Shown: positions 8,615-19,726 of the stretch, one piece after another
Layout of the letters: each line of letters begins with the position of its first letter
Position numbering within the stretch: the stretch's first letter is position 1
NCBI RefSeq assembly: GCF_003611035.1
Contig: NZ_CP030033.1
Location: 3,596,001 to 3,660,000 of the forward strand
Direction: 5' to 3'
DNA length: 64,000 nucleotides
DNA from: Cryobacterium soli
GTDB lineage: Bacteria > Actinomycetota > Actinomycetes > Actinomycetales > Microbacteriaceae
Made by a program: the position numbers and the translations under genes
The notes under the pieces: generated by a model
Seen by the model: the letters and a program-made list of their open reading frames with translations, nothing else
Told to the model about the DNA's origin: nothing
The model's database searches: none

Positions 8615-9097
8615 ATGTTATTTGAAGTCGGCGAAACGGTCGTTTATCCCCACCACGGCGCTGCGACGATCACCGAGGTGAAAACTCGCATCATCAAGGG
8701 TGAAGAAAAACTGTATTTGAAGCTCAACGTCACCCAGGGGGATCTCACCATCGAGGTTCCCGCGGAGAACGTCGACCTCGTCGGCGTGCGCGATGTGATC
8801 GGGCAGGACGGCCTCGACAAGGTCTTCGAAGTTCTGCGCGCACCGTTCACCGAGGAACCCACCAACTGGTCACGACGGTACAAGGCCAACCTCGAGAAGC
8901 TCGCCAGCGGCGACGTCATCAAGGTGTCGGAGGTCGTGCGCGACCTCTGGCGCCGCGACCAGGACCGCGGTCTGTCCGCCGGAGAGAAGCGGATGCTCGC
9001 GAAGGCGCGGCAGATCCTCATCTCCGAACTGGCCCTGGCCGAGAAGACCGACGAGGAGAAGGCCTCAACCGTGCTCGACGAGGTGCTCGCCTCGTAA
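8615..9097 (+). CDS. carD: RNA polymerase-binding transcription factor CarD
   Basis: A 160-residue protein nearly collinear with mycobacterial CarD. The N-terminal RNAP-interaction domain (about 1-55, [17 protein letters not shown]) is followed by the helical DNA-binding domain (about 60-160, with [20 protein letters not shown] and [10 protein letters not shown]). CarD binds the RNAP beta subunit and stabilises open complexes, notably at rRNA promoters. Start ATG 8615 is chosen by alignment to the family and has GAAGGGA upstream; a TATCAT -10-like box lies at 8583. The carD-ispD-ispF-cysS-rlmB order is conserved in actinobacteria. Confidence 0.95.
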   Translation: MLFEVGETVVYPHHGAATITEVKTRIIKGEEKLYLKLNVTQGDLTIEVPAENVDLVGVRDVIGQDGLDKVFEVLRAPFTEEPTNWSRRYKANLEKLASGDVIKVSEVVRDLWRRDQDRGLSAGEKRMLAKARQILISELALAEKTDEEKASTVLDEVLAS

Positions 9098-9115
9098 CCC
9101 AACCCTGTTCCCTGA

Positions 9116-9141
9116 CAGGCGGCGCCCACCGGTGCCGCCTG
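9116..9141 (+). terminator. Hairpin after carD
   Basis: A CAGGCGGC/GCCGCCTG stem with a 10-base loop, 19 bases after the carD stop. There is no T-tract, so its strength as a terminator is uncertain. Confidence 0.4.
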
Positions 9142-9201
9142 CCGCATGTTCGGCCCCGTTTCCGCTCCGCCTCACCGCGCCCCACCAGATAGCCTCCAGA
9201 C

Positions 9202-10446
9202 ATGACTGAATTACCGGTTCCCGCCGTCGCGGTCATCGTCGTCGCCGCCGGCAGCGGCAGCAGGCTCGGCCGCGATCAGCCCAAGGCCTTCGTGCCCCTC
9301 GGCGCGCACAGTATCCTCGAACACGCCCTCACCGGGGTGTTCGGCCTGGAGGAGCCCGCCCAGGTGATCGTGGTGGCGCCCGACGCCCAGCTCGACGAGG
9401 CCCGCAGCATCGCCGCCCGCGTGGCCGGGCCCGCCGCCGGGTACCTCGACGTCGTGGCCGGCGGTGACACCCGCCAGGCCTCGGTGGCCCGCGGGCTCGC
9501 CGCAGTGCGCGCCGGCGTCAGCGTCGTCCTCGTGCACGACGCAGCCCGGGCGCTCACCCCGAGCAGCCTCATCGCGGCCGTCGTCGCCGCGGTGCGCGCC
9601 GCCGGCCACGGCATCGTGCCCGGACTGCCCGTGGTCGACACCATCAAGAGCGTCACCGCCGACGCCACCATCCAGGGCACCGTCGACCGGTCCCTGCTCT
9701 CCGCCGTGCAGACCCCGCAGGGCTTTCCCCGTGCCATGCTCGACGCCGCGTTCGCCTGGGCCGCCGGCCTGCCGGGCACGGACGCCGCAGCGCAAGACCT
9801 CACCGACGACGCGGCACTCGTCGCCGCGGCCGGCAACCCCGTCACCGTGATCCCCGGCGACCCGCTCGCGTTCAAGGTCACGACAGCGTGGGACCTCCGC
9901 CGCGCCGAGCTCCTGCTCGGCGAGAACGAGCCGACCCCCGCTTCCGCCCTGCCCCGCGTGGGCACCGGCCTGGACGTGCACGCCTTCGACGACACCAGCG
10001 CCCTCTGGCTGGCCGGCCTGCACTGGCCGGGCGAGCGCGGCCTGTCCGGACATAGCGACGGAGACGCCGCCGTGCATGCCATCTGCGACGCCCTGCTCGC
10101 CGCCGCTGGTCTGGGCGATATCGGCCAGGTGTTCGGCACCGCCGACCCCCGCCTCACCGACGCCCACGGCGAGGTCTTCCTCGCCGAGACCCTGCGCCTG
10201 ATCGAGGAGGCCGGGTACCGGGTCGGCAATGTCACGGTGCAGATCATCGGCAACCGGCCCAAACTCTCGCCCAGGCGGGCCGAAGCCGAGGAGTTGCTCA
10301 GCGGCATCCTGCACGCCCCGGTGTCGGTGGCGGCCACCACCACCGACGCTCTCGGCTTCACCGGGCGCGACGAGGGCATCGCCGCACTGGCCACCGCGGT
10401 CATCTACCCGAGCATTTACCGGCCCTCGCCTAAACTGAACCAGTGA
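9202..10446 (+). CDS. ispDF: Bifunctional IspD-IspF isoprenoid enzyme
   Basis: A 414-residue fusion. Residues 1-about 232 are the MEP cytidylyltransferase IspD (nucleotide-binding [24 protein letters not shown]). Residues about 250-414 are the MEcPP synthase IspF, with the metal ligands in GLDVHAF and [16 protein letters not shown] and the tail [12 protein letters not shown]. They catalyse steps three and five of the non-mevalonate pathway. The fusion occurs in several bacteria, while mycobacteria keep two genes. Leaderless start: TAGCCT at 9190-9195, six bases before ATG. The stop overlaps the cysS start by four bases. Confidence 0.95.
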   Translation: MTELPVPAVAVIVVAAGSGSRLGRDQPKAFVPLGAHSILEHALTGVFGLEEPAQVIVVAPDAQLDEARSIAARVAGPAAGYLDVVAGGDTRQASVARGLAAVRAGVSVVLVHDAARALTPSSLIAAVVAAVRAAGHGIVPGLPVVDTIKSVTADATIQGTVDRSLLSAVQTPQGFPRAMLDAAFAWAAGLPGTDAAAQDLTDDAALVAAAGNPVTVIPGDPLAFKVTTAWDLRRAELLLGENEPTPASALPRVGTGLDVHAFDDTSALWLAGLHWPGERGLSGHSDGDAAVHAICDALLAAAGLGDIGQVFGTADPRLTDAHGEVFLAETLRLIEEAGYRVGNVTVQIIGNRPKLSPRRAEAEELLSGILHAPVSVAATTTDALGFTGRDEGIAALATAVIYPSIYRPSPKLNQ

Positions 10447-11858
10447 GCATGCGACTATACGACTCGAAGGCCCAGGCCCTTCGCGATTTCCTGCCGATCG
10501 TCCCGGGCCAGGTGGGAATCTACGTCTGCGGACCCACCGTTCAGTCGTCCCCCCACATCGGTCACCTGCGCAGCGCCCTGGTCTACGACCAACTGCGTCG
10601 CTGGCTCAGCTACCGCGGCAACGACGTCACCTTCATCCGCAACGTCACCGACATCGACGACAAGATCCTGCTGAACGCCCAGGGCACCACAGAGCAGTGG
10701 TGGGCGCTGGCCTACCGCTACGAACTGGAGTTCACCGCGGGCTATCAGAAGCTCGGCATCCTGGCCCCCACCTACGAGCCGCGCGCCACGGCGAGCGTGC
10801 AGGAGATGCAGGACATCGTCTCGCGGCTCATCGCAGCCGGCCACGCGTACCCGGCCGCGGACGAGTCGGGTGACGTGTATTTCGACACCCGGAGCTGGCC
10901 CGCCTACGGCGAACTCACCCGGCAGAACCCCGACAACATGGAGGCGGCCGCCGACGCCGACCCGCGCGGCAAGCGTGACGCCCGCGACTTCGCCCTGTGG
11001 AAGGGACACAAGGAGGGCGAGCCCGCCTCGGCCGCCTGGGCGTCCCCCTGGGGTTCCGGGCGGCCCGGCTGGCACATCGAGTGCTCCGCGATGGCTGCCC
11101 GTTACCTGGGCCCGCAGTTCGACATCCACGGCGGCGGCCTCGACTTGCGCTTCCCGCACCACGAGAACGAGCTCGCGCAGTCCACCGCGGCCGGCGACGC
11201 CTTCGCCAACTACTGGGTGCACAACGGCCTGGTCAACACCAACGGTCAGAAGATGTCCAAGTCGCTGGGCAATTCGGTCTTCGCAGCCGAACTGCTCGAC
11301 CAGGCCCGCGCCATCGTGGTGCGCTACTACCTCGGCGCCGCGCACTACCGATCCACCCTCGACTTCCACGAGGGGTCCCTCGCCGAGGCCGAGGCCGCCC
11401 TCGAGCGCATCGAGAGCTTCCTCGACCGCGCCGACCGGCGCCTGGCCGACACCCGCTTCGCCGGCTCCGGCGTCGAGATCGTTCCGGATGCCTTCGCCGA
11501 GGCCATGGACGACGACCTCGCGGTTCCGCAGGCGCTTGGCGTGTTGCACGACACCGTGCGCGCCGGCAACGCGGCCCTCGACGCCGAGGACCTGCACGCC
11601 GCGGCGGCCGCTCGCGGTCAGGTGCTCGCCATGAGCGAGGTCCTCGGCATCAACCCCCTGTCGCCCGGCTGGGCCGTGGCGACAGACGAACCCGCCATGG
11701 TGGCTCTCACCGCCCTCGTCGAGCGCCTGCTCGATGACCGCGAGACCGCCAGGCAGAGCCGCGACTACGCGGCCGCAGACCGTATCCGGGACGAGCTCGT
11801 CGCCGCCGGCATAACCATCGAAGACACCCCGTCGGGTGCACATTGGAGTTTTGACTGA
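10443..11858 (+). CDS. cysS: Cysteinyl-tRNA synthetase
   Basis: A 471-residue class I synthetase. The HIGH motif is in [10 protein letters not shown], the KMSKS motif in [11 protein letters not shown], and zinc ligands include the Cys in YVCGPTV and the Cys/His cluster in WHIECSAMA and [11 protein letters not shown]. It charges tRNA-Cys with cysteine in the cytoplasm. The GTG start overlaps the ispDF stop (GTGA); an ATG six bases later is an alternative. The stop overlaps the rlmB start. It is the canonical CysS and not the MshC paralogue, judged by context and the intact C-terminal region. Confidence 0.95.
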   Translation: MSMRLYDSKAQALRDFLPIVPGQVGIYVCGPTVQSSPHIGHLRSALVYDQLRRWLSYRGNDVTFIRNVTDIDDKILLNAQGTTEQWWALAYRYELEFTAGYQKLGILAPTYEPRATASVQEMQDIVSRLIAAGHAYPAADESGDVYFDTRSWPAYGELTRQNPDNMEAAADADPRGKRDARDFALWKGHKEGEPASAAWASPWGSGRPGWHIECSAMAARYLGPQFDIHGGGLDLRFPHHENELAQSTAAGDAFANYWVHNGLVNTNGQKMSKSLGNSVFAAELLDQARAIVVRYYLGAAHYRSTLDFHEGSLAEAEAALERIESFLDRADRRLADTRFAGSGVEIVPDAFAEAMDDDLAVPQALGVLHDTVRAGNAALDAEDLHAAAAARGQVLAMSEVLGINPLSPGWAVATDEPAMVALTALVERLLDDRETARQSRDYAAADRIRDELVAAGITIEDTPSGAHWSFD

Positions 11859-12958
11859 TGAAGAACACAGATCGCAAGTCGCGCACCGGCGCGGTGCGCA
11901 AGGGCAGCAGGGGACCCCAGGTCGGCTCGGGCGGACAGGGCCGTCAGGCGCTGGAGGGCAAGAAGCCCACCCCCAAGGCCGAAGACCGTCCGTACCACCC
12001 CGCGGGCAAGGCCAAGGCCGCCAAGGACCGTTTCGCCGCGGCCGGCGGCGGACGCAGCCGCGCCCCCGGCGGCTCCGGCTCCGGCGCCCCGCGCACGGGC
12101 CGCAACACCGGCACCGGCAACACCGGCGGCGGCGGCTCGTCCACCCGCAAGGCCAAGTCCGAGGCCGAGTTCGAGGTCGTCACCGGCCGCAACTCGGTGC
12201 TCGAGGCACTGCGCGCCAAGATCCCCGCATCGGCGCTCTACGTGGCCACGCGCATCGAAATGGATGACCGGGTCAAGGAAGTGCTCAAGCTCGCGACGAC
12301 CCGCAACATCCCAGTGCTCGAGGTCATGCGCCCCGAGATCGACCGGCTCTCGGGCAAGGACGCCGTGCACCAGGGCCTCGCGCTCAAGGTGCCCGCGTAC
12401 GAGTACGCGCACCCGGTGGAGCTGCTCGACCTCACCATCAGCCGCGGCCACAAGCCGCTGTTCGTGGCCCTGGACGGCATCACCGACCCGCGCAACCTCG
12501 GTGCGATCATCCGCTCCACCGCAGCATTCGGCGGCCACGGTGTCATCGTGCCGCAGCGCCGCTCTGTGGGCGTCACCGCGTCGGCCTGGAAGACCTCGGC
12601 CGGTGCCGCCGCGCGCCTCCCCGTCGCCATGGCGAGCAACCTCACCCAGACGCTCAAGGCGCTCAAGGAGCGCGGCATGCTCGTGATCGGCCTCGACGGC
12701 GGCGGCGACACGCAGCTGCCCGAGCTCGGCCTCGGCTACGCGGAACGCCCCATCGTCGTGGTCGTCGGCAGCGAGGGCAAGGGCCTGTCCCGCCTCGTCA
12801 CCGAGACCTGCGACGCCATCGTGTCGATCCCGATCAACGCGAACACCGAGTCGCTGAACGCCGGAATCGCCGCCGGCGTCACCCTGTACGAGATCTCGAA
12901 GCTGCGCGCTGACGCGCTTGCAGCGAAGGTCGCGAAGGCGGCGGCCGCGCAGGCGTAA
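11858..12958 (+). CDS. rlmB: 23S rRNA (guanosine-2'-O)-methyltransferase RlmB
   Basis: A 366-residue SpoU-family methyltransferase. The first about 95 residues are a basic, Gly/Lys/Arg-rich disordered extension typical of actinobacterial members. The substrate-binding domain follows ([15 protein letters not shown]), then the SPOUT knot domain with motif 1 [20 protein letters not shown], motif 2 [13 protein letters not shown] and motif 3 ISIPI-type segment [18 protein letters not shown]. It methylates a guanosine in the 23S peptidyl-transferase centre. Translationally coupled to cysS (ATGA). A strong terminator follows. Confidence 0.93.
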   Translation: MKNTDRKSRTGAVRKGSRGPQVGSGGQGRQALEGKKPTPKAEDRPYHPAGKAKAAKDRFAAAGGGRSRAPGGSGSGAPRTGRNTGTGNTGGGGSSTRKAKSEAEFEVVTGRNSVLEALRAKIPASALYVATRIEMDDRVKEVLKLATTRNIPVLEVMRPEIDRLSGKDAVHQGLALKVPAYEYAHPVELLDLTISRGHKPLFVALDGITDPRNLGAIIRSTAAFGGHGVIVPQRRSVGVTASAWKTSAGAAARLPVAMASNLTQTLKALKERGMLVIGLDGGGDTQLPELGLGYAERPIVVVVGSEGKGLSRLVTETCDAIVSIPINANTESLNAGIAAGVTLYEISKLRADALAAKVAKAAAAQA

Positions 12959-12976
12959 CAGCCCGCCCTGCACCCG

Positions 12977-13022
12977 AAAACGGCGCAGATCATCCCGCTG
13001 GGATGGTCTGCGCCGTTTTTTT
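12977..13022 (+). terminator. Rho-independent terminator after rlmB
   Basis: A 13-bp stem (AAAACGGCGCAGA with its complement), extended by an inner ATCCC/GGGAT pairing, ends in a run of seven T. It lies 19 bases downstream of the rlmB stop and closes the carD-to-rlmB block. Confidence 0.92.
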
Positions 13023-13042
13023 CCTGGCCACCGTGGAAAATG

Positions 13043-13139
13043 CCGTGTCCGCGCCGTGTCCGCGGCGTGTCCGCGGCGTGTCCGCGGCGTGTTCGCGGCC
13101 TGCTCGCGGCGTGTTGCGGCGTGTTGCGGTGTCTTGCGG
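13043..13139. repeat. Degenerate 11-bp tandem repeat
   Basis: Copies of an 11-base unit close to GCGGCGTGTCC run in tandem with growing divergence towards the right end (GTGTTGCGGC, GTGTTGCGGT). It is non-coding, very GC rich and just beyond the rlmB terminator. Confidence 0.7.
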
Positions 13140-13250
13140 GACCGGTGCCGTGCAGGATTAGGGCGCGCCGCAGGCCGATTGCTGCGATCCGGGTCTCTGC
13201 CCGCACCTGACCGCGTGCTGCATCGGCACGGCCAACCCAGCCTCCAGTCG

Positions 13251-13495
13251 TGACTGGCCCATTTTTGCCAGTCGGACGTGTACCTGCACTAGCGATTTTG
13301 GGCCACCCATCGTTGGGTGAGCGTGCTCGTGGTCGCACCCGAAGATGACTGGCCCACTTTTGCTAGTCGGATGTGTACCTGCACTAGCGATTTTGGGCCA
13401 CCGATCGTTGGGGCGGGGCTCGTGGTCGGCCCTCGAAGATGACTGGCCCACTTTTGCTAGTCGGATGCGCCCTGGACTAGCGAATTTGGGCCAGC
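13251..13495. repeat. Three copies of a ~95-bp hairpin-containing repeat
   Basis: Three imperfect copies begin at 13251, 13346 and 13440 (spacing 95 and 94). Each has a conserved core of about 55 bases that begins TGACTGGCCCA, passes through CTAGTCGG and ends ACTAGCG followed by TTTGGGCCA. The arms TGGCCCA...CTAGT and ACTAG...TGGGCCA (or GGGCCA) are inverted, so each unit can fold into a hairpin or cruciform. No ORF supports coding. The 570-base interval 13021-13590 holds only these repeats, the 11-bp repeats and a GGGC run. Confidence 0.8.
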
Positions 13496-13555
13496 CATTG
13501 CGGGGCGGGGGACCGAAGGGCGTGGGGGCCGATGTGAATGACATCACCGTCCGCG

Positions 13556-13588
13556 CGGGCGGGCGGGCGGGCGGGCGGGCGGGCGGGC
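13556..13588. repeat. (GGGC)8 simple repeat
   Basis: Eight consecutive GGGC units lie immediately beyond the stop codon of the DUF4032 gene. The G-run strand could form a G-quadruplex. Length is likely variable between strains. Confidence 0.85.
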
Positions 13589-13590
13589 AG

Positions 13591-14895
13591 TCAGACGTTC
13601 AGGCGCCAGTCGTCGGCGTCGGCCTCGTCGGCGTCGATTCCTTCGGCTTCGAGGTCGGGCAGGCTGATCGGCGTGGTGGGCGGGTCGATGACTGTGGCTT
13701 CGTCGCGGCGGTGGCGCAGCACATCCTGCACGTACGAGGTCACGGCCTCGGCCAGCGGGATGTCCCGGTTGGCGTTCTGCGCCATGTACCAGCGGTGGTC
13801 GAGTAGCTGGTGGAAGACCTCGGCGGGCTCGAGCTTGCCCTTGAGCTCGCGCGGGATGGCGCGCACGACGGGTTCGAACACCCGCACAAGCCACTCGTGA
13901 GCCATCATCTCCTCGTCGGCGTCCGGGTTGCCGTACGCGACACCGTAGGAGTCGAGGTCGTTCAGCAGGCGGCGGGCCTGGTTCTCCTCGGCGTCGAGGC
14001 CGGTGAGGCGCAGCAGGCGGCGCTGGTGGTGGCCCGCGTCGACAACCTTGGGCTGGATACGCACCGTCGTTCCGGTCTCATCCGTCTTGATGGCCAGCTC
14101 CTCGATGTCGAAGCCCAGGTGGTTGAGACGTTCGACGCGCTCCGTGATGCGCCAGCGCTCGTTGCTGGCGAACGACTCCGAGCCGGTGAGCTCCTTCCAG
14201 AGCAGCCGGTAGGCGGCGACGATGCCGTTGCTGACGATGATGGGGTCGAGCTCATTGGCGACCCGGCCGCCGGCCTCGAGGTCCATCAGCTCGCCGGCGA
14301 TGTTGACGCGGGCGATCTCGAGGTCGTTCTCGCGCTGGCCGTTGGAGAGACCGCCCGGGTAGAGCTGCCCGGTCTCGGCGTCGACGAGGTAGGCGGCGAA
14401 AGCACCGGCGTCGCGGCGGAAGAGGGTGTTGGACAGGGAAACGTCGCCCCAGAACAGGCCGACCATGTGCACCCGCACGAGAAGCAGGGCGAGGGCGTCG
14501 ACGAGCCGGGTGGCCGTGTCGGGGCGCAGGGCCTGCGAGTACAGCGCCCGGTACGGCAGCGAGAACTTGAGGTGCCGGGTGACGAGCACCGAGTTGAGCG
14601 GGTCGCCGTCTTCGTCGGTGCGGTTGGTGATCACCGCGAGCGGTTCGACACAGGGGATTTCGAGGCCCTGCAGGGTGCGGAGCATGTCGTACTCCCGCTT
14701 GGCCATCTCGCTGGTGGTCTCCTTGATGGCCACAACACGTCCGCTCAAATGGGCGAACCGTACGAGGTGCCGGGAGAGGCCCTTGGGCAGGGAGGCGATG
14801 TTCTCGTTCGGCCACGCATCCAGCGGCAGGTGCCAGGGCAGGTCGAGCAGGGCCGGATCGGCCGTTGCCGAGGTGATGTTGAGAGAACCGCTCAT
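13591..14895 (-). CDS. DUF4032 protein with lipopolysaccharide-kinase-like fold
   Basis: A 434-residue protein. The N-terminal half resembles an InaA/WaaP-type small-molecule kinase: a lysine in VVAIKETTSEMAKREYD, a catalytic-loop-like GDVSLSNTLF near residue 155 and a metal-binding-like YLVDAETGQ. The C-terminal half (about 250-420) matches DUF4032, ending in an acidic tail. The substrate is unknown. It is a single gene reading against the rlmB operon. A long antisense reading frame over the same bases is a codon-bias shadow. The domain call is confident, the activity is not. Confidence 0.8.
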   Translation of the reverse strand: MSGSLNITSATADPALLDLPWHLPLDAWPNENIASLPKGLSRHLVRFAHLSGRVVAIKETTSEMAKREYDMLRTLQGLEIPCVEPLAVITNRTDEDGDPLNSVLVTRHLKFSLPYRALYSQALRPDTATRLVDALALLLVRVHMVGLFWGDVSLSNTLFRRDAGAFAAYLVDAETGQLYPGGLSNGQRENDLEIARVNIAGELMDLEAGGRVANELDPIIVSNGIVAAYRLLWKELTGSESFASNERWRITERVERLNHLGFDIEELAIKTDETGTTVRIQPKVVDAGHHQRRLLRLTGLDAEENQARRLLNDLDSYGVAYGNPDADEEMMAHEWLVRVFEPVVRAIPRELKGKLEPAEVFHQLLDHRWYMAQNANRDIPLAEAVTSYVQDVLRHRRDEATVIDPPTTPISLPDLEAEGIDADEADADDWRLNV

Positions 14896-14999
14896 GGGGA
14901 GCCTAACTATCGAGAGGCCCGGCGGGCCGCAGGTGGCCCCGGCCGGGGTCGGCGCTGGGGCACGGGGAAATGTCGGCGACCGGAATCCGGCCGCCGAAA

Positions 15000-15039
15000 T
15001 GACAAACTCGACCGCCGGAATCGACGGTCGAGTTTGTCA
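15000..15039 (-). terminator. Terminator after the ABC ATPase gene
   Basis: A perfect 15-bp inverted repeat (TGACAAACTCGACCG with its complement), 10-base loop. On the minus strand it is followed by TTTCGG. It lies just past the stop of the gene ending at 15048. Confidence 0.85.
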
Positions 15040-15047
15040 GATTGTGC

Positions 15048-16145
<1,098 letters not shown>

Positions 16146-16430
16146 TATTTCGTTATTCTCCTTCACCGGCAGGTACGTGCCGGACGATCCGTTGTGATGG
16201 GATTTGCTGTCCGGCTGACGTAGCACCAGCGCAAGACCTTCCTAGTATGGCATGTCCCAGGTGAGCGTCGCCTGAATCGGCATCCGGACTGCCGTCAGTG
16301 TGTCGCCCGTGAGCCCCCAGGGAGGCCGCTGTGAGGCTCCGGTTGGTTAATTCCCAGACTGGGGTCCTACTATTTGGAATGCAATCGCGCGCATTCGCGA
16401 GCGCACCCCCTCAACTCGGAGTGATCATCC

Positions 16431-17345
16431 ATGACAACTGGTGGCCCTGGCGAACCTCGCCCCTCGAAGAATCAGCGACGCGACGCCGCACGCACCAAGG
16501 CTGCCCAACTCCGAGTCGAGCAGAAGAAGCGCGACCGCCGCAACCGGGTCTTCCTGCAGGGTGGCATCGCCATCGCCGCCATCGCGGTCGTCGCCGTCGT
16601 CGTGCTGATCATCGTGAACTCGGTTCGCCCCGACGGCCCCGGCCCGCGCAACATGGCCAGTGACGGCCTACTCGTCGGCGAGGGCCTGACCGCCGTGACG
16701 ACCCCGGCCCTGCAGCCCAAGGCCGACCCGATTCCCTCCACCCCGGATGCGTCGGGCACCGTCGCCGACATCCGTATCTATATCGACTACCTGTGCCCGT
16801 TCTGCGGCCAGTTCGAGACCACCAACGCCGACCAGATCTCGCAGTGGGTCGACTCCGGCGCAGCCACGGTGGAGATCCACCCTATTTCCATCCTCACCAG
16901 CAAATCGGCTGGAACCCAGTACTCGCTGCGCGCCGCGAATGCGGCCGCCTGCGTGGCGAACTACTCGCCGGACGACTTCCTGCCGTTCAACGCGGCGCTC
17001 TTCGCAGACCAGCCCGTCGAGGGCACGGCCGGACTCAACAACGACGACCTCAAAGCCCTCGTGAAGAGCTCGGGAGTATCGACGAACCTGTCTGAGATCA
17101 ACACCTGCATCGATGAGACCACGTACAAGTCGTGGGTGCAGGATGCCACCGATCGCGCGCTGAGCGGCCCGATCCCGAATTCCTCGCTCAAGGCCATCAC
17201 CGGCACCCCCACTGTTCTGGTGAACGGCAAGCAGTACGTGGGCGCCCTGGACGACCCGAAGGAATTCGCGGCCTTCGTTTTACAGGCCGCCAGTGACGCG
17301 TACTCCACCGCCACGCCGACTCCGACGCCCGCCCCGGCCGGGTAG
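16431..17345 (+). CDS. Membrane-anchored DsbA-like thioredoxin-fold protein
   Basis: A 304-residue protein: basic cytoplasmic N-terminus (about 10-40), one membrane helix (about 41-63), then an extracytoplasmic DsbA-type domain. The active site CPFC is at residues 122-125 (YLCPFCGQFE) and the cis-proline loop is in TGTPTVLVNG. It ends in a short Thr/Pro-rich tail. Such proteins catalyse disulfide formation or isomerisation in exported actinobacterial proteins. Divergent from the ABC ATPase gene across 285 bases. Which electron partner it uses cannot be told from this window. Confidence 0.88.
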   Translation: MTTGGPGEPRPSKNQRRDAARTKAAQLRVEQKKRDRRNRVFLQGGIAIAAIAVVAVVVLIIVNSVRPDGPGPRNMASDGLLVGEGLTAVTTPALQPKADPIPSTPDASGTVADIRIYIDYLCPFCGQFETTNADQISQWVDSGAATVEIHPISILTSKSAGTQYSLRAANAAACVANYSPDDFLPFNAALFADQPVEGTAGLNNDDLKALVKSSGVSTNLSEINTCIDETTYKSWVQDATDRALSGPIPNSSLKAITGTPTVLVNGKQYVGALDDPKEFAAFVLQAASDAYSTATPTPTPAPAG

Positions 17346-17443
17346 CCGCAACGGACCCCGACGGTGCCGGCGGCGCCGAATGCGTCGGCACGAGCGTGCC
17401 GAGTGATTTAGGATGAATGCTCGAGGCGCTTCGCGCGCCTCAT

Positions 17444-17519
17444 GCCGGCCTGGCGCAATTGGTAGCGCACCACTCTTGTAAAGTGGGGGTTACGGGTTCA
17501 AGTCCCGTGGCCGGCCCCA
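17444..17519 (+). tRNA. tRNA-Thr (anticodon TGT)
   Basis: Cloverleaf: acceptor GCCGGCC pairs with GGCCGGC; D arm GCGC-AATTGGTA-GCGC; anticodon arm CCACT-CTTGTAA-AGTGG with anticodon TGT; T arm ACGGG-TTCAAGT-CCCGT. The CCA end is encoded (17517-17519). Confidence 0.96.
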
Positions 17520-17565
17520 TCGCCCGCGTTCCCCCGGGCCCCGTAGAACGGCGACGAGGAGCGGA

Positions 17566-18102
17566 ATGACCAGCCCACTCGATAAGGTCAGCCCGCACAC
17601 AGCCTCCGCGTCAGCGCCCACGAGCATCTCGGCCGGCGATGAGGCGCATTTGCTGCGGGCCATCGCCGTGGCCGCACTGGCTCGAGCCAATGGCAACCAC
17701 CCGTTCGGTGCCATCCTGGTGGCCGCCGACGGCACCATCATCGAGAGTCAGAACACCGTGGTGACCGGCAACGATCCCACCGGGCACGCCGAGACGAACC
17801 TCGTGCGCCTCGCCAGCGCCCAGCTCGACAAGACCGCGCTGCGCGCGAGCACCCTGTACACGAGCACCGAGCCCTGTGCGATGTGCTCCGGCGCCATCTA
17901 CTGGGCCGGGATCGGGCGGGTCGCCTACGCGCTGCCGGAGCAGGACCTCGGCGCCATGGTGCCCGCCCAGGACGGCGAGCCCACGTTGGACCTGCCTTGC
18001 CGCGAAGTCTTCGCCCGCGGCGGCGGCACCGTGATCGTGGCCGGCCCGGCCCTGGTCGCGGAGGCGAGAGAGGTGCACCGCGGATTCTGGGACGCCCGCT
18101 AG
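17566..18102 (+). CDS. Nucleoside (cytidine/guanine-type) deaminase
   Basis: A 178-residue zinc-dependent deaminase. The catalytic HAE triad is in TGHAETNLVRLAS and the zinc cysteines in PCAMCSGAIYWAGI. These place it in the CDA/TadA superfamily. It lacks the usual short TadA layout and context, and the segment KTALRASTLYTSTEPCAMC resembles guanine-deaminase/nucleoside-deaminase members. The substrate is a purine or pyrimidine base or nucleoside, not determined. It follows tRNA-Thr by about 46 bases and converges with the ClC gene. Confidence 0.88.
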   Translation: MTSPLDKVSPHTASASAPTSISAGDEAHLLRAIAVAALARANGNHPFGAILVAADGTIIESQNTVVTGNDPTGHAETNLVRLASAQLDKTALRASTLYTSTEPCAMCSGAIYWAGIGRVAYALPEQDLGAMVPAQDGEPTLDLPCREVFARGGGTVIVAGPALVAEAREVHRGFWDAR

Positions 18103-18107
18103 TTCCG

Positions 18108-19523
18108 CTAGCCCAGGCCCGGAGCGTTCGGAGCCGGGCCAGGAGCGATCGGCGCGGGATCTCGGCGGAGCCACCGGCCCGGTGGCTCGGGCAGCCGGCC
18201 GGTGAGCACGTGCGCCACCACTACCGCCACGATGACCAACGGCATCACGGCGTAGGCGTCACTGGTGAGCAGCACGGTGGCCAGAAGCACGCTCGTGAGC
18301 GGCAACCGCAGCATCGACACACACATGGCGCCGATGCCCACCCCCACCGCCGGAACCAGGGCCATGCCCGGCAGGTGTGAGGCCATGATGCCCAGGGCGG
18401 CGCCGATGAACATGGCGGGGAACACCGGCCCGCCCCGGAACGCGCTGAGGGACAGGCCATAGGCCAACGCCTTGCAGAGCGCCAGCAGGCCCAACGCGCC
18501 GATCGGCCAGGAGGCGCCGTCGCTGATGAGCGCGGGCAGCGTCGACTGGCCGGAGAAGAGCACCTGGCCGGTGTCTTCCCCGGTGACCAGCGCGAACCCG
18601 ATCGCGAGTCCGGCGACGAGCAGGCCGAGGACCGGAGTGACGAGCAGCCGCTGGGCATGCACCGCTGGGCGCACCACGCGAGCGAGCGCCTTGATTCCCC
18701 AGGCCAGGAGCGGGCAGGCCACCCCCAGCACGAGCGCCCAGAGGAACATCCCCAGGGTGGGCGTGCTGAAGGCCGGCAGATCGGGGATGGCGAGGGAGAA
18801 CGTGCCCAACCCGGTCCAGGAATCCAGCCCGACGAAGACCAGAGAGCCGATACCCGCGGCGAGCAGCCCGGGCAGCAGGCCCACCCCGAGCATGGCCCCG
18901 CCCAGACCGGATGCTTCCATCAGAAGGAAGGCGCCCAACAAGGGCGAACCGAGCAGGGTGCTCACCGCAGCGAAGCTGCCCGCCGACGCGATCACCGCCA
19001 GGGCGGTGGGTGGCGAGTCCTTCTTGATCAGGAGCACCGCCAGGGCGCCCAGCCCGCCACCGAGGGCGATCAGCGGCGCCTCCGGGCCCAGCACTGCGCC
19101 CAGGGCGAGCGTGGCCAGCGACGCCAGTATTACGCCGGGCAGCTCTGGCGGTCGAGGGAACCCGCCGGCCGCGAAGCCCTCCGACGGTGGATGCCCGCTG
19201 GTTCCCGGCAGGAACCGGATGCACATCGCCACCAGCAGGCCCGACAGGGCCAACAGCGGAAGCGGCCACCACACCGGTACACCGCCGAACCCCAGAGCGG
19301 CCGGCAGCTCGGTGAACAGGTAGCCCTGCAGCCAGGAGACCAGGGCGAGGAACCCGTAGGACACCACCGAGACGGGCACGCCGATGAGCCCGGCCAGGAA
19401 CAGCACCCGCAGGTAGCCGCGCGAGCGGATGACCGCCAGCGGGTCGACGGTTTGGGCAGGGTTGGCCGGGTGGCCATCGGAATCGGGGGCGGGGCTCGCC
19501 GGTGGCTCGGGGTGCGCGGGCAT
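18108..19523 (-). CDS. ClC-family chloride/fluoride channel or antiporter
   Basis: A 471-residue polytopic membrane protein with about ten to twelve hydrophobic segments. ClC hallmarks are present in altered form: LPGTSGHPPSEG (the GSGIP region), LGPEAPLIALGGGLGAL (the GREGP region) and RGGPVFPAMFIGAALG (the GxFxP region). It moves halide ions across the cytoplasmic membrane. Start ATG 19523 has a strong GAGGAGG upstream. The departures from GSGIP and GREGP place it in the actinobacterial subgroup with unclear ion choice. Confidence 0.88.
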   Translation of the reverse strand: MPAHPEPPASPAPDSDGHPANPAQTVDPLAVIRSRGYLRVLFLAGLIGVPVSVVSYGFLALVSWLQGYLFTELPAALGFGGVPVWWPLPLLALSGLLVAMCIRFLPGTSGHPPSEGFAAGGFPRPPELPGVILASLATLALGAVLGPEAPLIALGGGLGALAVLLIKKDSPPTALAVIASAGSFAAVSTLLGSPLLGAFLLMEASGLGGAMLGVGLLPGLLAAGIGSLVFVGLDSWTGLGTFSLAIPDLPAFSTPTLGMFLWALVLGVACPLLAWGIKALARVVRPAVHAQRLLVTPVLGLLVAGLAIGFALVTGEDTGQVLFSGQSTLPALISDGASWPIGALGLLALCKALAYGLSLSAFRGGPVFPAMFIGAALGIMASHLPGMALVPAVGVGIGAMCVSMLRLPLTSVLLATVLLTSDAYAVMPLVIVAVVVAHVLTGRLPEPPGRWLRRDPAPIAPGPAPNAPGLG

Positions 19524-19726
19524 GTCGCGGTCCTCCTCGGCCGGTCTCCTCCGCCGATCTGGCACTCTGGCTGGACCGATCCGGGCCGGTTGGTCCCGGG
19601 TTGAGCCGGCATCGCTGACCACGCTGGCCCGGTGTTCGCGCGGGCGCAAGCCCCACGCCGGCGCCGCGGGTGCCCGCGGAACTGGGGGCTGGTCGCTCGT
19701 TCACAGCGTTCACTAAGCTGACCGCC

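Noticed and set aside
13251..13495. CRISPR array
   Set aside because: Only three units, repeats are longer and more variable than CRISPR repeats, spacers are similar to each other, and there are no cas genes.
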